Assembly (NCBI GenBank): GCA_039806065.1
Contig: JBDKJS010000023.1
Location: forward strand, 1-16,338
Reading direction: 5' to 3'
Origin: JBDKJS01 sp039806065
GTDB lineage: Bacteria; Bacteroidota; Bacteroidia; AKYH767-A; 2013-40CM-41-45
Length of the DNA: 16,338 bases
A program made the translations under genes and the position numbers. Below the pieces are notes generated by a model, which was given only the letters and a program-made list of their open reading frames with translations, was not told the origin of the DNA and ran no database searches. Below, piece by piece: positions 1-7,580 of this stretch (position 1 is the stretch's first letter; each line of letters opens with the position of its first letter).

Positions 1-1689
1 GCTGCACTTGGAGGAGGTAACCCGGTATATGATCAACAACAAGGTAATGGCGATTATAGTGATTTAGCTCACTTGGTTGATTTTATCAATAATTTCAATG
101 GAGCTAATTATCGTGACTCGCTTGAGAAATTAGTGAATGTAAATGCACTGTTGAAGGCTTATGCTATAGATGTAATAACAGGGAATTGGGATAACTATGC
201 CTTCAATCAAAATAATTACTACCTCTATAAGAATCCACAAACAAAATTGTTTGAATACTTACCTTATGACGTTGACAATACTTTTGGAATTGATTGGTTT
301 AATATTGATTGGGCAAGTAGGAATATTTACAGCTGGTATGGAAGCAACAATCGAAAATTAATAAGTAGATTGTTTAATTATCAGGATTATAAAGACCGCT
401 TTAGTTTTTTTGTGAATAGGTGTGTTACTACCATAGCAAATAATGGAATGATTGATCCATGGCTTGATAGTGTGAGGTTTAGGCTACAACCTTTTGTGGC
501 AGCTGATTCATTTTATTCCTTAGATTACGGTTATTCCACTACGGATTTTTTTAATTCTTTTGATCAGAGTTTAGGTGCTCATGTTAAATATGGTTTGAAA
601 GAATTTATAGGTGCTATGGCCAACCATGTGGCGGCAAGTATAGATCTTAATCCGGTGCCTCCCATAATAAGTGAAGTGCGGCATCAGCCTATAGCCCCGC
701 AGCAAAATGATACCTTGTATGTAAGTGCTTTGATTGAAGATGAGCTTACTCCTGATCAAGTTTTTTTAAAATATAAAATAGGTTACAGTGGTCAGTTAGA
801 TTCTGTTCAAATGAACGACAGCGGTTTGAATTACGATGGATTACCCAATGACGGAATTTTTGGTGCTGCTATTCCTTACTTGCAATCATTGGATACGATT
901 TATTATTTTATAACGAATGAAGATTTAGGTGGACTAATGGGCCGTGCTCCCAGAAGTGATTTTTATTCAGTGCCGGTTACCCCTGTAACAGCTTTTTATA
1001 TTAACGAAGTAATGGCTGCCAACACCAACACCATCGCTGATGAGGCAGGTGAATTTGATGATTATATTGAAATTTACAATGCTGGAGTTGCTGCCACTAC
1101 CTACGAAATTTATATTACTGATGATAGTTTGAATATAGATAAATGGCAGCTACCAGATACCATCCTGCCAAATGCTTCATTTCAACTTTTATGGGCTGAT
1201 GAGGATAAGGCACAGGGCAAATGGCACACTAATTTCAAAGTGAATGCTGCAGCCGAATCTATTTACCTATGGCGAAATAAGGGGTGGACTTGGCACTTGC
1301 TTGATGAAATACATTTGCAAAATGAAGGTACAGATGTGAGCCGGGGAAGTTATCCGGATGGAAGTGCCATTAAATATGTTCAATCAACCCCAACACCAAG
1401 GCAAAGTAATGTGATTACTCTGATTAACGATCAATCTACATTTACCCACCAAATTTATCCAAATCCAATTATTGGCAACGGCCAACTCAATTTAGTAGGC
1501 TTTCCTATTACTAACGGGTGGAATTATTCACTTATTGATCTTTGGGGTAGAACAGTGGCAATTGAAAAATTATCGGAAGGGCAAAGTCAAATACAGCTTG
1601 ATCAGGTAGTGAGCGGGTGCTATATTCTGAAAATTACCAACGGAAATACAAAATTTCAGACCAACTTAGTGGTGATAGGTAACCATTAG
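1..1689 (+). CDS. CotH-like / lamin-tail-domain surface protein with type A T9SS sorting domain (5' end missing)
   Basis: The frame is open from base 1 with no stop, so the gene starts before the window; 562 residues are visible. Residues about 1-200 look like the C-terminal half of a CotH kinase-like domain: GNWDN (61-65) and YDVDNTFG (about 89-96) match the conserved 'GN.D' and 'D.D..FG' signatures of that family. Residues about 218-325 form a beta-rich extracellular module with an Asp/Gly/Asn loop (DGLPNDGIFG). Residues about 333-445, beginning INEVMAAN and with a DDYIEIYN core, are a lamin tail domain. Residues about 484-562, beginning YPNPI and containing LIDLWGR and SGCYILKI, are a type A T9SS sorting domain, so the product should be exported and surface-attached or released. 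CotH proteins in spores phosphorylate coat proteins; whether the bacteroidotal versions are active kinases is unknown to me. The gene is convergent with the SprB-repeat gene, 24 bases away. Confidence 0.85.
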   Translation, partial: AALGGGNPVYDQQQGNGDYSDLAHLVDFINNFNGANYRDSLEKLVNVNALLKAYAIDVITGNWDNYAFNQNNYYLYKNPQTKLFEYLPYDVDNTFGIDWFNIDWASRNIYSWYGSNNRKLISRLFNYQDYKDRFSFFVNRCVTTIANNGMIDPWLDSVRFRLQPFVAADSFYSLDYGYSTTDFFNSFDQSLGAHVKYGLKEFIGAMANHVAASIDLNPVPPIISEVRHQPIAPQQNDTLYVSALIEDELTPDQVFLKYKIGYSGQLDSVQMNDSGLNYDGLPNDGIFGAAIPYLQSLDTIYYFITNEDLGGLMGRAPRSDFYSVPVTPVTAFYINEVMAANTNTIADEAGEFDDYIEIYNAGVAATTYEIYITDDSLNIDKWQLPDTILPNASFQLLWADEDKAQGKWHTNFKVNAAAESIYLWRNKGWTWHLLDEIHLQNEGTDVSRGSYPDGSAIKYVQSTPTPRQSNVITLINDQSTFTHQIYPNPIIGNGQLNLVGFPITNGWNYSLIDLWGRTVAIEKLSEGQSQIQLDQVVSGCYILKITNGNTKFQTNLVVIGNH

Positions 1690-1696
1690 TAACAAT

Positions 1697-1714
1697 ATTA
1701 TGCAATAGCATAAT
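1697..1714. terminator. Small hairpin between convergent genes, possible bidirectional terminator
   Basis: A perfect 7-bp inverted repeat, ATTATGC / GCATAAT, with a 4-base AATA loop fills the 24-base gap between two convergent genes. Its last base touches the stop codon of the minus-strand gene. The stem is AT-rich and lacks a strong T tract on either side, so termination is inferred mainly from position. Confidence 0.35.
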
Positions 1715-4700
1715 TATCTAACAATGCTCACTTTTCCGGTTAATGATTGCTGATTACCTTTATCATCATTAATCGTGATAAGGTAAACGTATACATCTTC
1801 CTGACATTCGGCTCCTTCATTGTGCATGCGGCCATTCCAATGGTAATTTTTATTGGTCGAAAAAAATACAAGCAATCCCCAACGATCAAAAATTCTCAAT
1901 GTGTAATCGCTATAGCCTGTGCCATCAGGAATAAATTGATCATTTACCCCATCAGCATTTGGCGTAAAGGCATTGGGTATAAAGAAACTCATTTCTTTTT
2001 CTACTAATACCAACCTATAACTGCTATCTGGACAGTTGAAGGCATTATTACTCAGAAGCATTATATTATACAATCCAGGTGATGTATAAGTGTGTGTAAC
2101 TTCTGAACCACCGTTAAGTATGGTGCCATCACCAAAATGCCAGATATACTGATCAGAAAAGGAACTTTGATCGAAACACTTAATACTAGGGAATAGAAAA
2201 TCGAGCACATCATCACTAGTTGCAAAATTACTTTCAGCGTTAGGATTTACGCTAATCATCGCATTATAAGTGTAACTGCCGGTACATCCCTGCGGGGTAA
2301 GAATGTTTAATGATACGCTGTAGCTGCCTGCTTGCGTATAATTGTGTGATGGATTTGGTAAAGTGCTGGTACTGTTGTCGCCAAAACTCCATTGATAAAT
2401 AGAACCATTTGTAGCAGTACTTTGGTTGGTGAAGGATATATTAAGGGGCACACAACCTTCTCGAACAGCACTGGTAAAGTTGGGCACCGGTAATGGGGCA
2501 ACTGTAATAGCTAAAGCATTAGATTCAGGAGGACTGCATCCATCACTAGCCTCAACAATGTAATTAGTACTATTAAATGGATCAGCTAAAATTTGACTTC
2601 CACTTAATTGGCCACTATTCCAACTATAAGTATATGGCCCACCATTGCCACCGCTTGCTTGAGCACTCAAACTTATACTATCACCATAACAGATGTTTTG
2701 TGAAGTGCTACTAGCTAATTGTAAGGGCGGGTGTACATAAACATTCACCAATTGGCTTGGAACAGAACAACCATTTGCATCCGTGGATTGAATGTTTACC
2801 GAAAAACTATTTTGACCGATATAGCTATAGGAATTGCTTGAATTGCCATTACTCCAGTTGATGGTGTAAGGTGTTACTCCTCCAGTATTATTCACGGTTA
2901 TGTTTCCTGGTTGAAGTTGGCACAATGTATCTGTAGCTATTACCAATTGTAGCAAGGCATCGGGTTGCGTAATGATTGCATTACTAGTACTCGTACATCC
3001 ATTGGCATCTGTGACAATTAAATTGTAATTGCCTGCCATTACATTTAATAAATTTGGTCCATTCCCTGATGGTAACCAGGTGTATTGGTAGGTTCCAGTT
3101 CCTCCTTGTACGGTGGAGAAAATGTTTCCACTAGCATCACCATGGCAGGCCACATCCGTACTTTGCAAATTAGATTGAAGTGCAGCTGGCTCCGTAATGG
3201 TAAATGATTGTGCAAGTGTGCAATTGTAATAATCTGATATAAATACATTGTAATTACCCGGCTGTAGAGAAGTGATTTGTGTAGTATCTGTAATTCCATT
3301 ACTCCATACAATGCTAAATGGAGCGCTACCACTGGTGATAGCTAACGAAGCATTTCCGTTGGCGGCACCATAGCAATCAATATTATTGTTTGTAACGGAA
3401 AAAGTGAGCGGTACTGGTTGGTAGATGTCGAATGTCACCACACTTTGACAGCCTGCATCATCAGTGATGGTCACGGTATAATTTCCCGGACTTAAACTGG
3501 TATTGCTAGCTGCATTGCCGCCTGATGGACTCCAATTATAATTGTAAGGTGCCACACCACCTACTGCAGTTATCACAGCTGTTCCGTTGGTGCCGCTGCA
3601 GTCTGTACTATCCGTATTGGCTGTGGAGAGTAGCTGCTGGGGCTCTGTTATGTTTACTATGTTGGTGGTAGTACACCCATTGCCGTCAGTTGCTACTACA
3701 GTGTACGAACCTGCACTAAGGTTAGCTGCTGTAGCAGCATTACCACCACTAGGCGACCATGCGTATTGGTAAGGCTGAATGCCCCCTGTGGTGTTCACAG
3801 TGGCATTGCCTGTATTGCCCCCATAGCAAGCTACATTTGTTTGGGTAGCACTGCTTAGTAGTACAGCTGGCTGACTGATGGTGGTGTTTTGAGATTGTAC
3901 ACATCCATTAGCATCAGTAATAGTAAGTGAATAATTTCCGGCAGCTAATCCGGTTGCAGTGGCGGCATTGCCGCCAGTAGGTGACCATAAGTAAGTATAT
4001 GGACCAGTACCGCTAGTAATGTTAGCAGTGGCGGTACCATTGCCCCCTCCAAAGCAGCTCACTGTAGTGTTGGCAAGGGAGAATTGAAGTTGAACAGGTT
4101 GGCCGATAGCAAATGCAGTAGCTTGTGTACAGCCGTTTTGATCTACTACTGTTACGGTATAATTGCCTGGAGTAAGATTTGAAGCACTGGCTCCACTGCC
4201 AATTGCGCTCCAATTGTAAGTATAAGGAGCAGTGCCACCAGTGGCAGTAATTACAGCCTGCCCATTGATGCCTTGACAGTTAGCGTTTTGAATGATGTTG
4301 TTCACATTTAAGATAGGTGGACTAGCAACTGTTCCTTGGAAATTATTAGTGCAACCATTTCCGTCAGTGATGGTAACTGAGTAATTGCCAGCAGCTAGAT
4401 TGCTGGCAGATGCAGCATTGCCACCTGCAGGGGACCATGAATAACTGTAGGGCCCTTGACCATTGGTAGGAGTTGCTATTAAACTACCATTAATACTTCC
4501 ATTGCATAGTGTAGGTGTGCTCTGGATGGTAGCTGATAAAGTAATACCAGGGGCTATGATTACAGGTACATTTACAATACAACCAGCAGAGTCGGTAATG
4601 GTTAGTGTGTAGTTTCCGGCAGCTACATTACTAAGAGAATTAGTATTCCCTCCTCCTGGCGACCAAGCATAACTAAATGGAGGATTGCCACCGCTAGCCG

Positions 4701-5736
4701 TAACTGTAGCATTACCATTAGTGCCACCGAAGCATGTTACCCCTTGTAATGAACTAATATTGGTATTGATGGTGCTTGGACCTGGTGTTACCAATACATT
4801 GTCTGTAACAATAATGTTACTACCACCAGCACAAGGAATGTAAGTGGCAACAGCAGTATAAACCGTAGGTACGGTAGGACATACATTGATACTGGCACCA
4901 TTGCCCACAACTACACCATTCGCTTCCCATGAAACAGAGACAATAGAAGGGCCACTTGGTGTAAATCGCCAACCTTCATTGGTAGCAGACCAAGAGGTAT
5001 TGTTACGGCCTGGAACCATTGTAGCAACTGTACCAGCAGCATTTTGTATGCCTAAGGCAGCCAATCCACTGTTCCAGCCAGAGCATACATCCTTGTCTTC
5101 AATATAAACATCAATAGCATTCGTAGTTTCATAAAGAATAATTTGACTTGTAGCAAAATTATTTTGAGCGCAAGACCCTGTAGATACACTATTGGCATCA
5201 CCAAAGTAAGGTACTTCATAAAAACTTACTACGAAATAACGGCAAGGTGCCACACCTCCTATTTGATAAAATATATCGCCCATATTAGTGGGATCTATGT
5301 CTTGATAAGGCCCCATAATACAATTGGTAGGTGCTGAAGGATCGGGATAGGAAAGTCCAGCCATACTCCATTCACAGTATCCATTGGCCTCTGATACATC
5401 AAATGTAATTAGTCCATTACTTCCAATTACTACTTGGTTATAAACATTGCCATAAAAACAAAAATTAAAAGGGAGGTTAATTACACCACTCCATGTATCA
5501 TCAATATTTACCAATACAGGTGTGCCAACATTGTAAGGAAGTGGGGCATAAGGAACGCTGGCTACGGTATAGTTAGTCGTATTGCCAACTTGAAAGAATG
5601 TAGCATTTAAATTGGCACACGGATTGGCACAATTTAAATTAGCGTCTGGTCCGGCATTTACTACTGGGCATCCATTTTGTGCAATTGTATTATTGCACCA
5701 TATCAAAATAAAATAAACAATGATTTTAAATCTCAT
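1714..5736 (-). CDS. Giant SprB-repeat adhesin with PKD domains and type B T9SS (gliding-motility) sorting domain
   Basis: The protein has 1340 residues. A signal peptide spans residues 1-19 (hydrophobic FKIIVYFILIW, cleavage near TIA/QNG). Residues about 25-270 form a globular N-terminal module typical of large bacteroidotal surface proteins. Residues about 328-925 hold eight SprB-type repeats of about 75 residues each, with a 'C.G...G', 'PY.Y.W', 'L.AGNY.VTITD.NGC' pattern; a ninth degenerate copy and an Ig-like module follow to about 1080. Two PKD domains follow at about 1083-1250 (WSFGDNST, WHFGDGT). The C-terminus from about 1250 (FIPNAFTPNADGVND, FDRWG, final VSIVR) is the CHU_C / gliding-motility type B sorting domain. 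SprB itself is the mobile cell-surface adhesin of Flavobacterium johnsoniae gliding; a role here in adhesion or motility is inference. No PorP/SprF gene is directly adjacent. The ATG start sits right before the signal peptide; no Shine-Dalgarno is visible. Confidence 0.9.
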   Translation of the reverse strand: MRFKIIVYFILIWCNNTIAQNGCPVVNAGPDANLNCANPCANLNATFFQVGNTTNYTVASVPYAPLPYNVGTPVLVNIDDTWSGVINLPFNFCFYGNVYNQVVIGSNGLITFDVSEANGYCEWSMAGLSYPDPSAPTNCIMGPYQDIDPTNMGDIFYQIGGVAPCRYFVVSFYEVPYFGDANSVSTGSCAQNNFATSQIILYETTNAIDVYIEDKDVCSGWNSGLAALGIQNAAGTVATMVPGRNNTSWSATNEGWRFTPSGPSIVSVSWEANGVVVGNGASINVCPTVPTVYTAVATYIPCAGGSNIIVTDNVLVTPGPSTINTNISSLQGVTCFGGTNGNATVTASGGNPPFSYAWSPGGGNTNSLSNVAAGNYTLTITDSAGCIVNVPVIIAPGITLSATIQSTPTLCNGSINGSLIATPTNGQGPYSYSWSPAGGNAASASNLAAGNYSVTITDGNGCTNNFQGTVASPPILNVNNIIQNANCQGINGQAVITATGGTAPYTYNWSAIGSGASASNLTPGNYTVTVVDQNGCTQATAFAIGQPVQLQFSLANTTVSCFGGGNGTATANITSGTGPYTYLWSPTGGNAATATGLAAGNYSLTITDANGCVQSQNTTISQPAVLLSSATQTNVACYGGNTGNATVNTTGGIQPYQYAWSPSGGNAATAANLSAGSYTVVATDGNGCTTTNIVNITEPQQLLSTANTDSTDCSGTNGTAVITAVGGVAPYNYNWSPSGGNAASNTSLSPGNYTVTITDDAGCQSVVTFDIYQPVPLTFSVTNNNIDCYGAANGNASLAITSGSAPFSIVWSNGITDTTQITSLQPGNYNVFISDYYNCTLAQSFTITEPAALQSNLQSTDVACHGDASGNIFSTVQGGTGTYQYTWLPSGNGPNLLNVMAGNYNLIVTDANGCTSTSNAIITQPDALLQLVIATDTLCQLQPGNITVNNTGGVTPYTINWSNGNSSNSYSYIGQNSFSVNIQSTDANGCSVPSQLVNVYVHPPLQLASSTSQNICYGDSISLSAQASGGNGGPYTYSWNSGQLSGSQILADPFNSTNYIVEASDGCSPPESNALAITVAPLPVPNFTSAVREGCVPLNISFTNQSTATNGSIYQWSFGDNSTSTLPNPSHNYTQAGSYSVSLNILTPQGCTGSYTYNAMISVNPNAESNFATSDDVLDFLFPSIKCFDQSSFSDQYIWHFGDGTILNGGSEVTHTYTSPGLYNIMLLSNNAFNCPDSSYRLVLVEKEMSFFIPNAFTPNADGVNDQFIPDGTGYSDYTLRIFDRWGLLVFFSTNKNYHWNGRMHNEGAECQEDVYVYLITINDDKGNQQSLTGKVSIVR
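2960..4755 (-). repeat. Tandem array of eight SprB-type repeats inside the adhesin gene
   Basis: Eight consecutive units of roughly 225 bp encode about 75 residues each. They are clearly related in protein (for example SPTGGNAATATGLAAGNYS, SPSGGNAATAANLSAGSYT) but diverged in DNA. Every unit keeps two cysteines, one near the start and one near its end, which suggests a disulfide within each unit. Unit boundaries are approximate. Confidence 0.8.
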
Positions 5737-5765
5737 GGTAATGGTTATTGGCCAATTATTTGAAG

Positions 5766-5797
5766 TAAATATAGTTATTTCTACGTAGGAAAATAAA
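5766..5797 (-). promoter_or_regulatory. Candidate Bacteroidota-type promoter for the SprB-repeat adhesin
   Basis: On the minus strand TTTA (5797-5794) is followed after 20 nt by TATATTTA (5773-5766), about 29 nt before the adhesin ATG. The Bacteroidota consensus is TTTG, 19-20 nt, TAnnTTTG, so both boxes differ only by G to A at the last base. In AT-rich DNA this could be chance. The spacer contains the 8-bp palindrome CTACGTAG (5781-5788). Confidence 0.3.
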
Positions 5798-5799
5798 TT

Positions 5800-6561
5800 T
5801 TAACTCAATTCCTTTTTGCACAATTCTTTTAATTTCATGTATTTAAGCTTGGTACCCAGGGCTGATTGGCAGGCTATGGTGTATCCGGCTTTTCCATCCA
5901 AAAAACCTAAATAAAAGAAGTAATCCCTGATGAATTTATGCAAAGGCCTAATGTTCGTGTCAAAGAAGCCGGCTCTCCTGCCTTGTTTGAAAGCACTGTG
6001 CGCTGCAATGGTACTAAACTTCTGCGTTTGTAATTGGTGTTCGGCAAAGGTGTAATAGGAATAATGTAATAAATCTCCCTTTAGGTGCATAACTTTACTA
6101 CCTTCAGCGAGCGACAATTTATCATGCGGATTTTCGCCTTCCCATTTGGCAATACTTCTCCTAAACAAACGCAGCTTTTTATCAGGATACCAACTTCCAT
6201 GTCTGATCCATTGACCACAGTAATTCGTCATCCTATTCATGCTATATCCTGCAGCAGTGAAATTGTTTTTAACTTCCAAGATAGATTTTGTAAGCGTTTG
6301 ATCCAATGCTTCATCGGCATCTAGTGAAATAACATGTTCGGCATCACAACAACTTAATGCATAGTTTTTTTGTTCAACATAACCTTCAAACCTATGTTGA
6401 ATAAATCTTACTCCAAACTGCTTGCAGATAGCCTCGGTAGCATCAGTCGAGTAAGAATCTACTACTATTATTTTATCTGCTACAGGTAATAACGATTGAA
6501 GACAACGACCAATATTATGGGCTTCGTTAAAAGTTAAAACTACCGCTGTTAGCTTAATCAT
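5800..6561 (-). CDS. Family 2 glycosyltransferase, lipopolysaccharide-core (WaaE/KdtX-like) type
   Basis: The 253-residue protein has a GT-A fold N-terminus: AVVLTFNEAHNIGRCL (6-21), the nucleotide-binding strand IIVVDSYSTDAT (31-42), and the metal-binding DXD motif in SLDADEAL (79-86). The block GSWYPDKKLRLFRR (122-135) and the PHDKL motif (146-150) are typical of the WaaE/KdtX-like branch, which adds a sugar to the inner core of lipopolysaccharide or related surface glycans. The C-terminal region (about 209-245) is partly hydrophobic and basic, which fits association with the inner membrane. The length is normal for the family. It lies 63 bases upstream of the adhesin on the same strand, so read-through into that gene is possible, and it is divergent from the MeaB gene across 90 bases. 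The sugar donor and acceptor cannot be told. Confidence 0.87.
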   Translation of the reverse strand: MIKLTAVVLTFNEAHNIGRCLQSLLPVADKIIVVDSYSTDATEAICKQFGVRFIQHRFEGYVEQKNYALSCCDAEHVISLDADEALDQTLTKSILEVKNNFTAAGYSMNRMTNYCGQWIRHGSWYPDKKLRLFRRSIAKWEGENPHDKLSLAEGSKVMHLKGDLLHYSYYTFAEHQLQTQKFSTIAAHSAFKQGRRAGFFDTNIRPLHKFIRDYFFYLGFLDGKAGYTIACQSALGTKLKYMKLKELCKKELS

Positions 6562-6651
6562 AGTTGCAAATAAAACTAAATATTCCTTATTTTTTTGGTT
6601 TAAATTATTTTAAAGTTGCTTACAATTTTATGTTGTAATATTGCCGATCAA

Positions 6652-7548
6652 ATGAATGAAATTGAGGCTGTCATATCAGGAATTCACTTACACAATGCTA
6701 AAGCTCTTGCAAGGGGTATTACCATTGTAGAAAATAACTTGGAAGGAGCCGATTTAATTCTTAAAGCCATAAAGCCCAATCGTCATGTACCGGTGGTTGG
6801 ATTCACTGGACCTCCCGGAGCCGGAAAAAGTACTTTAGTAAATGCCTTGGTTAGGGCACTGCAGGTAGAAAAAAAATCGATAGCCGTTCTAGCGGTAGAT
6901 CCCACCTCGCCTTTTAATTATGGTTCACTCTTGGGAGATAGATTGCGTCTGGCAGAGCATTTTAATAATGAAAAAATTTTTATTAGAAGCCTTGCTACAA
7001 GGGGTTCATTAGGCGGATTAACAGAAAAAATTTATGAAGTAATTGAAGTTTTAAAGGCTGCTCAATTTGATTACATACTTGTGGAAACAGTGGGTGTAGG
7101 CCAAAGTGAAGTTGAGATTGCAGGTCTTGCAGATATCACTACAGTGGTTCTGGTGCCTGAGGCAGGGGATGAAATTCAAACCATGAAGGCAGGACTTATG
7201 GAAATAGGTCAGGTATTTGTAGTCAACAAGGCCGATAGGCCAGGAGCACAAAGTTACTATCAAATGCTAGTGAGAATGCTTCATGAAGCAGGTAACGATT
7301 GTCCGGTGCTTAAAACTGAAGCGGCCTCTGGCGAAGGAATAGTACCGCTTATAACCACTATCAATGAATTAAACTCAAGCATTCATACCAATGATAAAAA
7401 AATTTTTCTCCTTACTGAAAAAGCGTGGAGAATTATTGCCAATCGTAAAATGAAGGAAATTCCTAAGGCTATACTTTTCAACACATTGAAACAGGAAAGC
7501 ACCCATCCCTCGTTTAATCTTTATCGTTTTACCGAAAGATTTGAATAA
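6652..7548 (+). CDS. meaB: MeaB/ArgK-type G3E GTPase, methylmalonyl-CoA mutase chaperone
   Basis: The 298-residue P-loop GTPase of the MeaB/ArgK family carries Walker A GPPGAGKST (53-61), the family signature AVDPTSPFNYGSLLGDRLRL (81-100), RSLATRGSLGGLT (112-124), VETVGVGQSEVEI (144-156), and the base-specificity motif NKAD (192-195). Family members load and protect adenosylcobalamin-dependent methylmalonyl-CoA mutase and gate cofactor exchange by GTP hydrolysis in the cytoplasm. The frame stays open upstream to a TTG at 6616, but the ATG at 6652 places the conserved ALARGIT helix at the usual distance from the N-terminus and was preferred. No mutase subunit gene is in this window, so the partner must be encoded elsewhere. 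The following gene's promoter overlaps this stop codon, so the two are probably transcribed at least partly independently. Confidence 0.9.
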   Translation: MNEIEAVISGIHLHNAKALARGITIVENNLEGADLILKAIKPNRHVPVVGFTGPPGAGKSTLVNALVRALQVEKKSIAVLAVDPTSPFNYGSLLGDRLRLAEHFNNEKIFIRSLATRGSLGGLTEKIYEVIEVLKAAQFDYILVETVGVGQSEVEIAGLADITTVVLVPEAGDEIQTMKAGLMEIGQVFVVNKADRPGAQSYYQMLVRMLHEAGNDCPVLKTEAASGEGIVPLITTINELNSSIHTNDKKIFLLTEKAWRIIANRKMKEIPKAILFNTLKQESTHPSFNLYRFTERFE

Positions 7549-7570
7549 TTCCAAAATTTAATCTACTTTG
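7540..7570 (+). promoter_or_regulatory. Bacteroidota-type promoter for the PKD-adhesin / PorP pair
   Basis: TTTG (7540-7543) is followed by 20 nt and then TACTTTG (7564-7570) and CA. This matches the Bacteroidota primary-sigma consensus (TTTG, about 19-20 nt, TAnnTTTG) except for one base fewer in the -7 box. The -33 box overlaps the end of meaB. Transcription would be expected to start near 7575, only a few bases before the ATG at 7581, so translation is either nearly leaderless or begins at the in-frame ATG at 7614. Confidence 0.55.
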
Positions 7571-7580
7571 CATCTGTATC

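Noticed and set aside
3587..5337. Open frames on the plus strand across the SprB-repeat gene
   Set aside because: Short, low-quality antisense shadows of a highly repetitive Gly/Asn/Thr-rich gene, with no recognisable domains.
5781..5788. Palindrome CTACGTAG upstream of the adhesin as an operator
   Set aside because: Only 8 bp, present once in that gap, and no regulator gene nearby; not enough to call a binding site.
6594..6643. Possible divergent promoters between the glycosyltransferase and meaB (TTTG at 6594, TAATATTG at 6636)
   Set aside because: The boxes do not have the 19-20 base spacing, and no pair on either strand fits the consensus well.
6616..6651. Upstream TTG start for meaB adding 12 residues
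   Set aside because: The added residues (LLTILCCNIADQ) do not look like the family N-terminus, and an ATG is available at 6652.
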